A stretch of 64,000 nucleotides of DNA, taken from assembly GCF_000971985.1 (NCBI RefSeq), contig NZ_LAQQ01000008.1:184531-248530 (forward strand). Reading direction: 5' to 3'. Shown piece after piece: positions 9,140 to 19,402 of the stretch (within the stretch, counting starts at the first letter, position 1; each line of letters starts with the position of its first letter). A model generated the notes under the pieces. The model ran no database searches. It was not told the origin of the DNA and saw nothing but the letters and a program-made list of their open reading frames with translations. The DNA is from Paenibacillus dauci. Its GTDB lineage: Bacteria; Bacillota; Bacilli; Paenibacillales; Paenibacillaceae. The translations under genes and the position numbers were made by a program.

Positions 9140-11041
9140 TTACACCATCACTTTACAAATATCGTTCGTGAACTCAACTGGGTCCTGAATCGGCAGGCCT
9201 TCGATCAGCAGAGCCTGGTTGTACAGCAGGTTGGTATATAGGCCCAGTTTCTCTTTGTCACCTTCATAGGCTTTTTTCAGGGACTGGAAGACTTCGTGAT
9301 TTACGTTGATTTCCAGTACTTTCTCGGCTTTGACATCCTGGCCGTTTGGCATCATTTGCAGGATCTTCTCCATCTCGATCGACAGATCGCCATCGGTAGA
9401 CAGGCAGACCGGATGGGATTTGAGGCGTTTGGATGCTTTGACGTTTTTGACTTTGCCGCCCAGTGTCTCTTTCATTGCGTCGAACAACTCTTTGTTGTCA
9501 TTCTCTTCCGCTTGCGCCGCTTCGTCTTTCTCGTCCGGCTCGATACCAAGGTCGCCGCTGGAGACGGATTTGAATTCTTTTTCTTTGTATGCAGCAATCA
9601 CTTTAAGTGCAAACTCGTCGATATCGTCGGTCAGGTAGAGAATCTCGTAGCCTTTGTCCGATACCATCTCGGTCTGCGGCAGCTTCTCAATACGCTCGAT
9701 AGAATCGCCAGCTGCATAGTAGATATACTTCTGATCTTCCGGCATACGGGATACGTACTCATCCAGTGTCACCAGCTTCTTCTCTTTGGACGAATGGAAC
9801 ATCAGCAGATCCTGCAGATCGTCCTTGTGCATGCCATAGTCATTGTACACACCGAATTTGAGCTGACGACCAAAGGAAGCATAGAACTTCTCGTAATTCT
9901 CGCGCTCGTCACGAATCAGACTTTGCAGCTGTGACTTGATCTTGTTCTTGATATTTTTGGCGATCAGCTTCAGCTGGCGGTCATGCTGCAGCAGCTCACG
10001 GGAGATATTAAGCGACAGATCTTCGGAATCCACCATCCCTTTGACAAAGCTGAAGTAATCCGGCAGCAGATCGCCGCACTTGTCCATGATCAGCACGCCG
10101 TTGGAATAGAGCTCCAGGCCTTTTTCGTACTCTTTGGTATAGTAGTCAAACGGTGTATTTTCCGGGATAAACAGGATCGCGTTATACACGACAGCTCCGT
10201 CTGCACTGATATGCACATGCTTGAGCGGCTTGTCGAAGCCATAGCGTTTCTCCTGATAGAAGTTGTTGTAGTCTTCGTCGGTCAGTTCGCTTTTGTTTTT
10301 GCGCCAGATCGGGATCATGCTGTTGATGGTCTGTTCTTCGGTATAATCCACGTATTCCGGTTCTTTGTCTTCGGCATCGCCTTCCTGCTTGTCGGCAGGG
10401 CGGCTGCTGGTGATATCCATCTTGATCGGATAACGGATAAAGTCGGAATATTTCTTAATAATCGCGCGCAGACGATATTCTTCCAGATATTCGTCGTACT
10501 GATCATCTTCGGTATTGTCCTTGATCGTCAGGATAATATCGGTACCGACTGTATCTTTGTCGGCCGGTTCGATCGTGTAGCCGTCTGCTCCATCGGAATA
10601 CCAGCGGTATGCCTGATCACTGCCGAGCGCGCGTGTAATTACAGTCACTTCATCTGCCACCATAAAGGCTGCATAGAAACCAACTCCGAATTGACCGATA
10701 ATATTGTGTCCATCCTGCGCTTCGTTTTCCTTTTTAAAAGCCAGCGAGCCGCTCTTGGCGATAATTCCCAGATTGTTCTCCAGCTCTTCCTCGGTCATCC
10801 CGATCCCTGTATCGGAAATCGTCAGGGTTCGTGCTGCTTTGTCCGGTGTAATTTTAATAAAGTAATCCTCTTTGTTAAATGTCAGCTGATCATCGCTCAG
10901 CGTTTTGTAATAAATTTTGTCGATGGCGTCACTCGCATTGGAGATCAGCTCCCGCAGGAAAATCTCACGGTGCGTATAAATGGAGTTGATCATCATCTCC
11001 AGCAGACGCTTGGATTCTGCCTGAAATTGTTTTTTTGTCAT
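9140..11041 (-). CDS. htpG: HtpG, Hsp90-family molecular chaperone
   Basis: From the ATG at 11041 (GGGAG upstream) the product has 633 residues, close to the Bacillus protein. An in-frame extension to 11086 would add 15 residues unlike the family. The GHKL ATPase domain shows [17 protein letters not shown] and [12 protein letters not shown]. The middle domain has [13 protein letters not shown], and a C-terminal dimerisation region follows. It is a cytoplasmic ATP-dependent chaperone. The gene stands alone and is headed by a perfect CIRCE element overlapping its transcription start region, which implies control by HrcA. Confidence 0.97.
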   Translation of the reverse strand: MTKKQFQAESKRLLEMMINSIYTHREIFLRELISNASDAIDKIYYKTLSDDQLTFNKEDYFIKITPDKAARTLTISDTGIGMTEEELENNLGIIAKSGSLAFKKENEAQDGHNIIGQFGVGFYAAFMVADEVTVITRALGSDQAYRWYSDGADGYTIEPADKDTVGTDIILTIKDNTEDDQYDEYLEEYRLRAIIKKYSDFIRYPIKMDITSSRPADKQEGDAEDKEPEYVDYTEEQTINSMIPIWRKNKSELTDEDYNNFYQEKRYGFDKPLKHVHISADGAVVYNAILFIPENTPFDYYTKEYEKGLELYSNGVLIMDKCGDLLPDYFSFVKGMVDSEDLSLNISRELLQHDRQLKLIAKNIKNKIKSQLQSLIRDERENYEKFYASFGRQLKFGVYNDYGMHKDDLQDLLMFHSSKEKKLVTLDEYVSRMPEDQKYIYYAAGDSIERIEKLPQTEMVSDKGYEILYLTDDIDEFALKVIAAYKEKEFKSVSSGDLGIEPDEKDEAAQAEENDNKELFDAMKETLGGKVKNVKASKRLKSHPVCLSTDGDLSIEMEKILQMMPNGQDVKAEKVLEINVNHEVFQSLKKAYEGDKEKLGLYTNLLYNQALLIEGLPIQDPVEFTNDICKVMV

Positions 11042-11105
11042 AATGATTATTGCTCCCTTCACGAATATATGTAAGTGATGATGCACACGTCTGAAATTAG
11101 TCTGT

Positions 11106-11132
11106 TTAGCACTCGGTTAATCAGAGTGCTAA
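11106..11132 (-). promoter_or_regulatory. CIRCE operator (HrcA binding site) of htpG
   Basis: TTAGCACTC (11106-11114), nine spacer bases, and GAGTGCTAA (11124-11132) match the CIRCE consensus at every position. It begins 11 bp downstream of the proposed -10 box of the htpG promoter, covering the transcription start. HrcA with GroE represses class I heat-shock genes through this element. Confidence 0.95.
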
Positions 11133-11143
11133 ACCCTATCTTT

Positions 11144-11173
11144 TATATATCACACCCTTATTTTGGCTGTCAA
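11144..11173 (-). promoter_or_regulatory. SigA-type promoter of htpG
   Basis: On the minus strand TTGACA (11168-11173) is a perfect -35 box; after 18 bp comes TATATA (11144-11149) as -10. The CIRCE operator sits immediately downstream. Confidence 0.75.
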
Positions 11174-11257
11174 CGTTAAGTGAGCCGCTGGCATCATTCA
11201 TTAATTAACTGAACTATTATATAATGATAAGGAATGATACAAAGGAGGACTCTACTG

Positions 11258-12310
11258 ATGTCGAACGATTACAGCTTTTTGCTGAAGCCTCTGCCCGGCT
11301 TTGAACGTGCAAATCTGATCGGGAACATGGCGACGATTGCCTCTTATTTTAACCGCGGTTATTTGCAGGCATTTGCCCATGCCTGGACGTTCCCCGAATA
11401 TCAGGCGCATGTACCGCTGGAATACCAGGCACTCGGACAGGAAGCAAGAGCTTATCATACTACATATGAACAGATTCTTGGCGCCAGTCAGCTGCAGCAC
11501 CGAATTCACCGCAATCAGTCGGCTGCCGAAGCGCTGGAGCTGATTCAGCAGGAAAGCCGGCAGCGGCGCCCCGTACTCGTCAAAAGCGATACTTTTTATT
11601 GCTCCTGGCTCAAGAAAGATTATCAGACCTTACATAATACACATTTCTATATTGTGACTCATTATGATGTATTGTCCAATCAACTGCTTTGTACCGATGT
11701 CGCTTATCTGACGCAAAACTATGCGCAGTCATTCCCCGATTTCGAAGCCGGATTTACCGGTGATCTGATTACATTTGCCCCGTCGGCACAACAGATCTCT
11801 GACCATCCTCCTGCCGATCCTTACACGCTGCTGGTCGAGTGTGCCCGACGTAATCTGGGACATGACGAAGGAACTATATCCGTCTTCGATTCCATGGATG
11901 TACTCGCTGACCGATTAGTAGAACTGGATCAACTGGAACAACAGCATAATGCTGCTCTATTGGAGACCGGACAGAATGTGCAGCTGGAGATGCTGCTGCT
12001 CATGCAGGCACGGATTCAGTTTCTGCTGCTGCTGGAGCATCTTGCCGACTCGGCCGAAAAACCACTCAAGCTGATTTTGAATGCTTTTCAACAGAGTGTA
12101 CGCAGCTGGAGTGCGATCCGTGAGTCGTATTTACAGCTCTCGCGGTCTGCCGACGAACGACTGGTACGGCTGCAGAATATAGCCGAACAGATTCGTGTTG
12201 TCGCCATGTTGGAGCGTAATATCGCCCAGACCATTTTGCATGATCAGCAGATTCGCCGTATTCATGAGCAGTATGAACAGCGCTGGGCCATGATCCAGCA
12301 GATGAGTTAA
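11258..12310 (+). CDS. BtrH-like / C39-peptidase-like domain protein
   Basis: The ATG at 11258 follows AAAGGAGGAC and gives 350 residues. I recognise weak similarity to the N-terminal domain of butirosin biosynthesis protein H and other C39-like folds: an N-terminal NLIGNMATIASYFNRGY segment, then VKSDTFYCSWLKKDY, HNTHFYIVTHYDVLSNQ and a CTDVAY strand. These resemble the substrate-handling core of that family. The C-terminal 120 residues are helical and rich in Gln and Glu. There is no signal peptide or membrane span. BtrH-like proteins occur in natural-product loci, but no such cluster is visible here. The gene lies alone between htpG and a shared terminator. Assignment is tentative. Confidence 0.45.
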   Translation: MSNDYSFLLKPLPGFERANLIGNMATIASYFNRGYLQAFAHAWTFPEYQAHVPLEYQALGQEARAYHTTYEQILGASQLQHRIHRNQSAAEALELIQQESRQRRPVLVKSDTFYCSWLKKDYQTLHNTHFYIVTHYDVLSNQLLCTDVAYLTQNYAQSFPDFEAGFTGDLITFAPSAQQISDHPPADPYTLLVECARRNLGHDEGTISVFDSMDVLADRLVELDQLEQQHNAALLETGQNVQLEMLLLMQARIQFLLLLEHLADSAEKPLKLILNAFQQSVRSWSAIRESYLQLSRSADERLVRLQNIAEQIRVVAMLERNIAQTILHDQQIRRIHEQYEQRWAMIQQMS

Positions 12311-12328
12311 TCTATCGGAAATCAAAAG

Positions 12329-12359
12329 AAAAGACAACAGTCTGCTGCTGTCGTCTTTT
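12329..12359. terminator. Bidirectional terminator between convergent genes
   Basis: AAAAGAC-A-ACAG (12329-12340) pairs with CTGT-C-GTCTTTT (12348-12359), with one internal mismatch. It lies between the BtrH-like gene and the arginase-family gene, which converge. Confidence 0.8.
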
Positions 12360-12362
12360 GCT

Positions 12363-13238
12363 TTACATATGATCCAGTACTTCTACCAGATGCTTAACAA
12401 GCGGTACGGTATACTGTCCATTTCCGTCCAGCGAAGGGTCCAGAATCGTGACTTCCATACCTGCAGCCAGACGGTGGGATACGAGCGGCGTCAGAATCTC
12501 TGCCAGTTCCTCGTAGCTCAGTCCATCCTCCTGCCGACTGTCTACAGCAGGCATCAGCGTATCATTCAGTACATCCACATCCAGATGAATCCAAAATCCA
12601 TCCAGCTCCTGCTCATTAATCATTGCCCAAAAGGACTCAATTATCGCCGTAATGCCCTGGCTGCGGATTGCTGCCAGATCATAGACGTGTACCGCAGATT
12701 CCTGAACCGGCTCTACATAGGATTCATCATATTGACGATTGCCGACACAGAATATATGCTGCGGCTCTATATAGGGTCTGCACTGTTCCAAGTCGGTCAA
12801 TCGTTCATCGCCGAGTCCGGCTGCGCCCCCAGTCTGGGACAGCTCAGGCGTAATATAATCCGTATGTCCGTCCAGGAAGAATAGCCCGTATTTGCCCTTT
12901 TGCTTAAGAGCCAGTGCGCTGCCGATCAGCACACTGCAATCACCGCCAAGCACCAGCTTGAAGCTGTCTTTTTCCAATTGCCGACTCATCAGTTGTGCCT
13001 GTCGAACTGCGTAATCACCGACTGCCTCCACGTTCAGCAGACCGGTTCCTTCATCCGATTCCATCGTATAGGCAGGAGGTTCAAGCCGAAATACCTGCTC
13101 GGCCTGCAGCCGTTCATGCAGTCCATGCTGATGTAGCCATTCCGGCATCCGGCTGACGCCAGGCTCACGATTCTCCGCCTGCTGTGTTAATCCCAGATTG
13201 GTGGGAAATTCAAAAATATCTATCGCTCGCATTCTCAT
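12363..13238 (-). CDS. Arginase/agmatinase (ureohydrolase) family protein
   Basis: The ATG at 13238 has AGAGGAA upstream, giving 291 residues, typical for the family. The metal-binding signatures are DGHTD (Asp123, His125, Asp127) and HLDVDVLND (Asp220, Asp222). In the first signature, GGDHS is replaced by GGDCS, so a Cys (residue 101) stands where a manganese-binding His is usual. LND also replaces LDP. These changes suggest a divergent subfamily whose substrate may not be arginine or agmatine. It converges on the BtrH-like gene; the AadK-like gene is upstream on the same strand with an 84-bp gap. The fold is secure; the reaction is not. Confidence 0.8.
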   Translation of the reverse strand: MRMRAIDIFEFPTNLGLTQQAENREPGVSRMPEWLHQHGLHERLQAEQVFRLEPPAYTMESDEGTGLLNVEAVGDYAVRQAQLMSRQLEKDSFKLVLGGDCSVLIGSALALKQKGKYGLFFLDGHTDYITPELSQTGGAAGLGDERLTDLEQCRPYIEPQHIFCVGNRQYDESYVEPVQESAVHVYDLAAIRSQGITAIIESFWAMINEQELDGFWIHLDVDVLNDTLMPAVDSRQEDGLSYEELAEILTPLVSHRLAAGMEVTILDPSLDGNGQYTVPLVKHLVEVLDHM

Positions 13239-13322
13239 TGTGGTATTCCTCTCTCTATAGGGCAACTCTTTAACGTAACAAGTGACATCCGGTCCGTTCA
13301 GGAGCCTCGCCCGTGTATGTAT

Positions 13323-14201
13323 CTAATCCGGGTAAATATCTGCAGCATCATCAGGCAGTTCTGCCACGTGACGCAGATAGGCTGTTACATTTTGCTCTTC
13401 TTCCCTATTATATTCCAGTCCCAGCCGGGAAGCCACCTGTAACGCGATTTGGCTGAATAATTCGGTCATTGTCCAAATAGACCGCCAGATCTCCCTCGAT
13501 TCCGCTCGTGGATAGGTAGCCAGCAGCGCTTGCCAGTCATCTGCGGACAGATACCTTTCCAGATACTTGGCGCCTTTGCCGATACTGATGCAGAAATCAT
13601 GCTCGATCCCTGCCTGCCAGGACAGCATGCGGATCAGCATCGGCCGCACGTATAGATTCAGCGATTCGAGCGCATACAGTATCTCGCGCCGCCACAGCCC
13701 TTTGGCTATATAGGTGGATACCCACCAGAATTCATTGCAGCAATGGGCAAACTGTTCAGCTGTCGGCGGAGTGACCCGGTAATCCTCGTCTGTCGGCTCG
13801 GGTAACGTCGGTAGACTTCCGTCCTTATCCATCCATATCACAGTCAGCTTGTCTTCCAATAAGTAAGCGGAGTACTGCTCTAGCGGTATCAGTGTCAGAT
13901 CAATCCGGTTGCCGTCGGTGAACAGCATTAGATAAGCAAAGCTCCCAAGCGCATTGGGCGGCTCGTAAGTATTGGCATCCGGCATCTGCATAATCAACCG
14001 CTCGCCAAAATAGTCTACCCAGCTGTGATCTTGTGTAAATGAAACGACATCTTGTACCAGATAGACGATATCGTAATCCTGAAAAGGATCGATCGGTGCA
14101 TTGGCATTCACTCGTGATCCATTCATGGCTACCGCGCGGACACGCTCGTCTTGACGGGCATAGTTCAGGATCAGATCCATCATTTGCTGGTTATTGCGCA
14201 T
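13323..14201 (-). CDS. AadK-type aminoglycoside 6-adenylyltransferase
   Basis: A 292-residue protein with the nucleotidyltransferase signature MNGSRVNANAPID and the metal-binding Asp pair in QDYDIVY (Asp42, Asp44), as in AadK and ANT(6). These enzymes transfer AMP from ATP to streptomycin. The C-terminal half is helical, with LWRREILYALESLNLYVRPM typical of the family. The start has GGAAAGGAA upstream. Chromosomal copies are common in Bacillales and need not confer resistance. It stands between the arginase-family gene and the ribose operon terminator. Confidence 0.85.
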   Translation of the reverse strand: MRNNQQMMDLILNYARQDERVRAVAMNGSRVNANAPIDPFQDYDIVYLVQDVVSFTQDHSWVDYFGERLIMQMPDANTYEPPNALGSFAYLMLFTDGNRIDLTLIPLEQYSAYLLEDKLTVIWMDKDGSLPTLPEPTDEDYRVTPPTAEQFAHCCNEFWWVSTYIAKGLWRREILYALESLNLYVRPMLIRMLSWQAGIEHDFCISIGKGAKYLERYLSADDWQALLATYPRAESREIWRSIWTMTELFSQIALQVASRLGLEYNREEEQNVTAYLRHVAELPDDAADIYPD

Positions 14202-14414
14202 GGCTAAGAATTCCTTTCCGCTAATCTGTATAGTTTGTTGCTCAGCTCATAGTTTATAGACCGATGAATATGTAGTATTTCTATCCTTATGGCGATAAAG
14301 CACTATTCATACCCTTCAAATAACCATTGTAAAATTATAATCCATATGGACAAAAATGGATAGTGAACAAGAAACATGTTATGTGCTTGGGCGATCTCTT
14401 TATTTATATAGAAA

Positions 14415-14441
14415 AGAAGGCCGATATTCTATCGGCCTTCT
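14415..14441 (-). terminator. Terminator of the ribose operon
   Basis: AGAAGGCCGAT (14415-14425) pairs perfectly with ATCGGCCTTCT (14431-14441) around a 5-base loop, with a T-run on the minus strand. It lies 45 bp after the rbsB stop. Confidence 0.85.
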
Positions 14442-14485
14442 CTATTCTCTAATACTCCTTAATACAGTTGAATGGCAGATATGGC

Positions 14486-15412
14486 TTACTTATCTTCCTT
14501 GGTTACCAGTTTCAATGGAGCAGGGATCGATTTCTCAACCGTTTTGCCCTGCAGTACATCACGAGCGGCATCAACAGCCATTTGACCGATCAGTTCAGGC
14601 TGCTGGGCTACGGTCGCAGTCAGCTTGCCCTCCTTGATCGAATTCAATGCATCCTCGTTACCATCGAATCCGATGACCGGAATATCCTTGCCGGAGCTCT
14701 GAATCGCTTCGATCGCGCCGAGCGCCATCTCATCATTATGAGCGAATACGGCCTGTACATCCGGATTTCCCTGCAGCAGATTCTCCATAACAGTCAGCCC
14801 TTTGGTACGGTCAAAGTCTGCTGCCTGGCTGGCGACAACATCCAGCTCTTTATCGGCTACATCATGGAATCCTTTGCCACGTTCACGGGTAGCCGAGGCA
14901 CCCGGTACACCCTGCAGCTCAATCACTTTAGCATCTTTGCCAAGCTGTTTGACGATATATTCGGCTGCCATTTTGCCGCCTTTGGCATTGTCCGAAGCAA
15001 CCAGCGCTTTAACATCGCCTTTGTCGGCAGAGCGGTCCAGCGTAACCACCGGAATATCCAGTCCATTGGCTGATTGTACCGCTGCCGAGATCGCCGCGGA
15101 ATCGGTAGGATTGATCAGCAGTGCATCTACACCCTGCTGGATCAGATCATCTACGTCATTGCTTTGTTTGGCCGAGTCATTCTGTGCATCGACTACAATT
15201 ACATCAATATTGAGCTTTTTCGCTTCGTTCACAACGCCATCTTTGAGCGATACGAAAAAGGGATTATTCAGTGTCGAGATCGACAGACCGATTTTGATCT
15301 CACCGGCATTGGCCGCTTTTTTGGATTTGGCCCATTCCGGCGGCTGCAGGGAGCAGCCAGCCAGCAGCACAACAGTCATGGCAATCGCCAGTAACGATAT
15401 TAATTTTCTCAT
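14486..15412 (-). CDS. rbsB: RbsB, ribose-binding lipoprotein
   Basis: A 308-residue lipoprotein with lipobox LAGC (Cys20) and a type-1 periplasmic-binding fold starting KIGLSISTLNNPFF. Ligand-region motifs include VVDAQNDSAKQ, LINPTDS, VTLDRSAD and VFAHNDEMALGA, all as in RbsB. It captures ribose outside the membrane and hands it to RbsC. It is the last gene of rbsRKDACB, 36 bp after rbsC, as in Bacillus subtilis. A terminator follows. Confidence 0.95.
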   Translation of the reverse strand: MRKLISLLAIAMTVVLLAGCSLQPPEWAKSKKAANAGEIKIGLSISTLNNPFFVSLKDGVVNEAKKLNIDVIVVDAQNDSAKQSNDVDDLIQQGVDALLINPTDSAAISAAVQSANGLDIPVVTLDRSADKGDVKALVASDNAKGGKMAAEYIVKQLGKDAKVIELQGVPGASATRERGKGFHDVADKELDVVASQAADFDRTKGLTVMENLLQGNPDVQAVFAHNDEMALGAIEAIQSSGKDIPVIGFDGNEDALNSIKEGKLTATVAQQPELIGQMAVDAARDVLQGKTVEKSIPAPLKLVTKEDK

Positions 15413-15448
15413 GCTTGATTCCTCTTTTCCTTGTATAAAATCAACGGA

Positions 15449-16417
15449 TTAGGCAGACTTTTTGCGGTCGATCAATACAGCGATTACGATTACGATCCCT
15501 TTGACGACCATTTGATAGAATGAAGAGACACCGAGCAGGTTCAGACCGTTATTCAGTGTACCGATAATCAGCGCACCAATCAGTGTACCGACGATGCGGC
15601 CGCGTCCACCGGACAGGCTGGTGCCGCCGAGTACTACCGCTGCGATTGCATCCAGCTCGTAGGATGTACCTGCAGTAGGCTGCGCCGAGTTAAGACGGGA
15701 AGTCAGGATTGCGCCTGCGAGTGCGGAGAGTGCACCTGCCAGGGAATAGATCATGATTTTAACGCGTGGTACTTTGATACCAGATACGATCGCTGCTTTT
15801 TCGTTACCGCCGATCGCATACGTTTTGCGTCCAAATGGTGTTTTATGCAGGATCACCCACAGGATGATAAAGGCAATTGCCATCGTAATCGCCGGTACCG
15901 GAATACCGAGGAAATAACCCCGTCCGAACAGTTGGAAAGCCATGCTGTCACCCAGTCCGGTGATCGGATTACCATTGGTGTAGACCAGCGTCAATCCACG
16001 GAATATGGTCATTGTAGCGAGTGTCGCGATAAATGGAGCCATGCGGCCTTTGGTGATCATCAGACCATTGACCATCCCCATCACACCGCCGGCAGCACAA
16101 CCAATAATAATCGCCAGAATCGGATCTACACCAGCCAGCATCAGGTTGGCTACAAATGCACTGGATAATGCCAGAATCGAGCCGACCGACAAATCAATAC
16201 CGCCAGTCAAAATAACAAAGGTCATACCAAACGCAATCAATGCGTTGATCGCTACCTGACGCAGCAGGTTCAAAATGTTAAGCGGTTCCAGAAATCCCGG
16301 ATTCAATACCGAGACGATAATCACCAGAATAATAAATCCGAGTAATGGACCGAGTTTCTGGGTGACATTGGATAGTTTGAAGTTTTTCTCCGGCTTTTCT
16401 TTGGTTATCGTTGTCAT
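15449..16417 (-). CDS. rbsC: RbsC, ribose ABC transporter permease
   Basis: A 322-residue membrane protein of the CUT2 permease family with about nine or ten hydrophobic segments. It contains the conserved LTGGIDLSVGSILALSSA stretch near residue 65 and AAVVLGGTSLSGGRG near 240. It forms the ribose channel, normally as a dimer. Its ATG is 1 bp after the end of rbsA, so translation is coupled. Confidence 0.95.
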   Translation of the reverse strand: MTTITKEKPEKNFKLSNVTQKLGPLLGFIILVIIVSVLNPGFLEPLNILNLLRQVAINALIAFGMTFVILTGGIDLSVGSILALSSAFVANLMLAGVDPILAIIIGCAAGGVMGMVNGLMITKGRMAPFIATLATMTIFRGLTLVYTNGNPITGLGDSMAFQLFGRGYFLGIPVPAITMAIAFIILWVILHKTPFGRKTYAIGGNEKAAIVSGIKVPRVKIMIYSLAGALSALAGAILTSRLNSAQPTAGTSYELDAIAAVVLGGTSLSGGRGRIVGTLIGALIIGTLNNGLNLLGVSSFYQMVVKGIVIVIAVLIDRKKSA

Positions 16418-16418
16418 A

Positions 16419-17900
16419 TTACTGTCCTCCTGTAGCTAACGTCATAATATTTTCCTGTGTCGCTTCCTGACTGGACAGTTCTCCACTGATCCGGCCTTCA
16501 TGTACAACCACAATCCGGTCGCTCATACCGAGTACCTCCGGCAGTTCCGATGACACCATAATAATGGCTACCCCGCGATCGGTGAGTTCGTTCATCAGCT
16601 GATAGATCTCCCGCTTGGCGCCGACATCGACTCCGCGCGTCGGTTCATCGAGGATCAGCAGGCTTGGCCCGATACCGATCCATTTGGCAATAACGACCTT
16701 CTGCTGGTTCCCGCCGGACAGGCTGCGTGCAGGTGTCTCGGCTGATTGGGTTTTGACCTGCAACCGCTTGATCAGCGTATCGACGAACTGCGCTTCTTTT
16801 TTGCTGGAAATGAATCCTTTGGAAGAGAAGCTGAACAGATTCGGCAGCGCCATATTCTCGCGAATCGAGAAATCCAGCACCAGCCCTTCGTCTTTGCGGT
16901 CTTCGGTTATAAAGCCGATCCCATGCTTCACCGCATCATCGGGTCTGCGAATAGTGACCTTTTTGCCGCGTATCCAGACTTCTCCGCTATCCAGCGTATC
17001 CAGACCGAACAGGGTACGCATAATCTCGGTACGTCCCGAACCCATCAGACCGGAGAAGCCGACGATTTCTCCTGCGTGTACAGTGAAGCTTACATCCCGA
17101 AACTGGCCTTTTTTGCTGGCATTCTTCACTTCGAGAATCACTTCACCCGGCTGTGGAGTCCTTGCCGGATAACGCTCGGTCAATTCGCGTCCGACCATTT
17201 TTTTGACCACTTCATCAAAGTCAGTATGCGGAATTTCCTTGGTATCGACTGTTTTGCCATCACGCATAATAGTGATCCGGTCACAGATCGCGAAGATCTC
17301 TTCCATCCGGTGCGAGATGTACACGATGGATACGCCTTCTTTTTTGAGTGAAGCGATCACTTCGAACAATTTCTGGATTTCGCGTTCAGTCAGGGCAGCA
17401 GTCGGTTCATCCATAACGATTACTTTGGCATCGGTCATGAGTGCTTTGGCGATCTCGATCATCTGCTGTTGTCCGACCGAGCATTCTCCGGCTTCCCCCT
17501 GTAAAGGCAGATCTACCGACAGCTTGCGGAACTGCTCTTTTGCTAGCGTTTTCATTTGTCTGGTATTAAGCAGACCCCATTTGGATGTCATCTCTTTACC
17601 TATAAATAAATTCTCGAGCACGGTCATATCGCGCCAGATATTCAGCTCCTGGTGGATAAAAGCGATCCCTTTTTGCTCTGCCACTTTGGGATTGTCAAAA
17701 TACGTCTCCTGGCCATCGATCACAATCGTGCCCTGATCACGCTCATGCAGACCAATCAGAATGTTCATCAGTGTAGATTTGCCTGCTCCATTTTCACCCA
17801 TCAGTGCATGAACTTCGCCCGGGCGGAGATCAAAATCAACCCCGCTCAAAACTTGGTTTGTACCGAAGGATTTGTAAATACCATTCATTTGAATCTGCAT
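16419..17900 (-). CDS. rbsA: RbsA, ribose ABC transporter ATPase (two ABC domains)
   Basis: The ATG at 17900 (GAAGGAGG eight bases upstream) gives 493 residues; an upstream in-frame start at 17918 lies in the ribosome binding site and is unlikely. The first domain has GENGAGKST, a variant signature SVGQQQM and VIVMDEPTA. The second has GLMGSGRTE in place of Walker [10 protein letters not shown] and [10 protein letters not shown]. An imperfect second Walker A is normal in this CUT2 ATPase family. It energises ribose import with RbsC and RbsB. An RbsR operator-like palindrome lies in the 59-bp gap before it. Confidence 0.95.
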   Translation of the reverse strand: MQIQMNGIYKSFGTNQVLSGVDFDLRPGEVHALMGENGAGKSTLMNILIGLHERDQGTIVIDGQETYFDNPKVAEQKGIAFIHQELNIWRDMTVLENLFIGKEMTSKWGLLNTRQMKTLAKEQFRKLSVDLPLQGEAGECSVGQQQMIEIAKALMTDAKVIVMDEPTAALTEREIQKLFEVIASLKKEGVSIVYISHRMEEIFAICDRITIMRDGKTVDTKEIPHTDFDEVVKKMVGRELTERYPARTPQPGEVILEVKNASKKGQFRDVSFTVHAGEIVGFSGLMGSGRTEIMRTLFGLDTLDSGEVWIRGKKVTIRRPDDAVKHGIGFITEDRKDEGLVLDFSIRENMALPNLFSFSSKGFISSKKEAQFVDTLIKRLQVKTQSAETPARSLSGGNQQKVVIAKWIGIGPSLLILDEPTRGVDVGAKREIYQLMNELTDRGVAIIMVSSELPEVLGMSDRIVVVHEGRISGELSSQEATQENIMTLATGGQ

Positions 17901-17937
17901 ATACAATGCCTCCTTCAACTCTGCTGTACTCTTATTG

Positions 17938-17951
17938 TGTAACCGGTTACC
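17938..17951. promoter_or_regulatory. RbsR operator-like palindrome between rbsD and rbsA
   Basis: TGTAACCGGTTACC matches 13 of 14 bases of the palindrome in front of rbsR (20401-20414). It is non-coding, in the rbsD-rbsA gap. It may be a second operator used for looping or as an internal roadblock. Confidence 0.5.
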
Positions 17952-17959
17952 TATTGCTG

Positions 17960-18373
17960 TTACTGCTGCGTATTGGCTCCGAAATAAACTCCTGCATGTA
18001 AAATACAGTTGGCATAAGGTTTGGATTCGCCGGTGCGAATAATGACTTTGGCATGCTGGCTGCGACGCTTGAACTCCTCATGGCTGCATGTCGATAACGG
18101 AATATGTCCGAATTCCTGCTGCATATACGTGAACGTTTCCTTGTTCTGTCCCATCATTTCCTCGGCGATTGTAATCTGCTCGATTTCCATATCGTCGGCA
18201 ATGACCTGCACTACCTCACGGAAGCTGGGAACGCCATAGGTGAGTGCCAGATCAATCTTTGGCACTCCTTCCGGCACTGGCAAGCCGATATCCGCAATAA
18301 CGATATAATCGGTATGCCCAAGATCAGCGAGTACTTTGGCAATATGGCTGTTTACGATTCCATGTTTTTTCAT
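17960..18373 (-). CDS. rbsD: RbsD, D-ribose pyranase
   Basis: A 137-residue protein starting [20 protein letters not shown] with His20 in the DLGHTD motif, the catalytic region of RbsD, and ending with the conserved [11 protein letters not shown]. It interconverts beta-pyranose and beta-furanose forms of ribose so that RbsK can use it. Its start codon overlaps the rbsK stop by one base. Confidence 0.95.
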   Translation of the reverse strand: MKKHGIVNSHIAKVLADLGHTDYIVIADIGLPVPEGVPKIDLALTYGVPSFREVVQVIADDMEIEQITIAEEMMGQNKETFTYMQQEFGHIPLSTCSHEEFKRRSQHAKVIIRTGESKPYANCILHAGVYFGANTQQ

Positions 18374-19296
18374 TACAGCTGTTCCTCCACTTCCTGGCGT
18401 GTAGGCATTCCGCCCTGTGCACCAAATTTGGTAACGGAGAGAGATGCCGCTCGATTACCGAATCGCAGCGCATCCTGCAGCGACTGTCCTTCTGCCAGAG
18501 CTACACCAAAAGCAGCATTGAACGTATCGCCTGCTCCGGTCGTATCGATCGCTTCGACTTTGTACGTAGGAACGACGACTTCCTGTTGTCCATCATAATA
18601 ACGAACTCCATTACTGCCTTCGGTCACGAACAGAATATTCGGATACTGGCGCAGTGCCTGTTCCAGTGTCATTCCTTCAAATACGATCGAAGCTTCATGT
18701 TCATTCGGCGTAATATAGGAAATATTCTTGATAACCGCTTCACTGACATGTCTTGCCGGTGCAGGGTTTAGCAGCAGAGGAACATTGGCTTTTGCACAGA
18801 TCTCGCTTACATAGGCTACCGTCTCTTCCGGAATTTCCTGCTGGATCATCACCATATTAGAGTTCTGAATAACCTCGATAGCTTTGGATACATACTCCGG
18901 AGTGACATGGTCATTGGCTGCTTTGACGACGATGATGCTATTGTCACCTTCAGCAAGAATAATATGGGCGGTACCACTCTCCATATCTGTAACCGGTTCC
19001 ACATAGTTAGTATTTACATGATTGTCTTTGAAGTTTTGTAAAATGGCTGTACCCAGATGATCATCACCGACCCGGCCGATCATAGTTACATCGGCTCCGA
19101 GACGTGCTGCGGCTACAGCCTGATTGGCTCCTTTACCGCCAGGTACAGTCTTGAAGCTATCTCCAAGTACGGTCTCACCTGCACCCGGGCGCCGGGAAGA
19201 GGTAACGACCAGATCCATTGAACAGCTGCCGATCACACAGATTTTGGCTTTGGCTGTGCCAGAAGAAGTTGATGCAGTAGGTTGAGTATGAGACAT
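18373..19296 (-). CDS. rbsK: RbsK, ribokinase
   Basis: A PfkB-family kinase of 307 residues. It shows the N-terminal GGKGANQAVAAARLGA sugar-binding region and the C-terminal DTTGAGDTFNAAF anion hole with the catalytic Asp. It phosphorylates ribose at O5 in the cytoplasm. It starts 106 bp after the rbsR stop, in the expected order. An imperfect operator-like sequence (TGTAACCGGTTCCA, 18988-19001) lies inside the coding region and may be chance. Confidence 0.95.
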   Translation of the reverse strand: MSHTQPTASTSSGTAKAKICVIGSCSMDLVVTSSRRPGAGETVLGDSFKTVPGGKGANQAVAAARLGADVTMIGRVGDDHLGTAILQNFKDNHVNTNYVEPVTDMESGTAHIILAEGDNSIIVVKAANDHVTPEYVSKAIEVIQNSNMVMIQQEIPEETVAYVSEICAKANVPLLLNPAPARHVSEAVIKNISYITPNEHEASIVFEGMTLEQALRQYPNILFVTEGSNGVRYYDGQQEVVVPTYKVEAIDTTGAGDTFNAAFGVALAEGQSLQDALRFGNRAASLSVTKFGAQGGMPTRQEVEEQL

Positions 19297-19402
19297 AATG
19301 AAATTCCACCTTTCGCTTATCGTTATATTAAAAGTTATAAAATATTGGCAATACGAATCGATCTATTTTGAGAATAAGACTCTGCATAACATGCCGCCCT
19401 TT

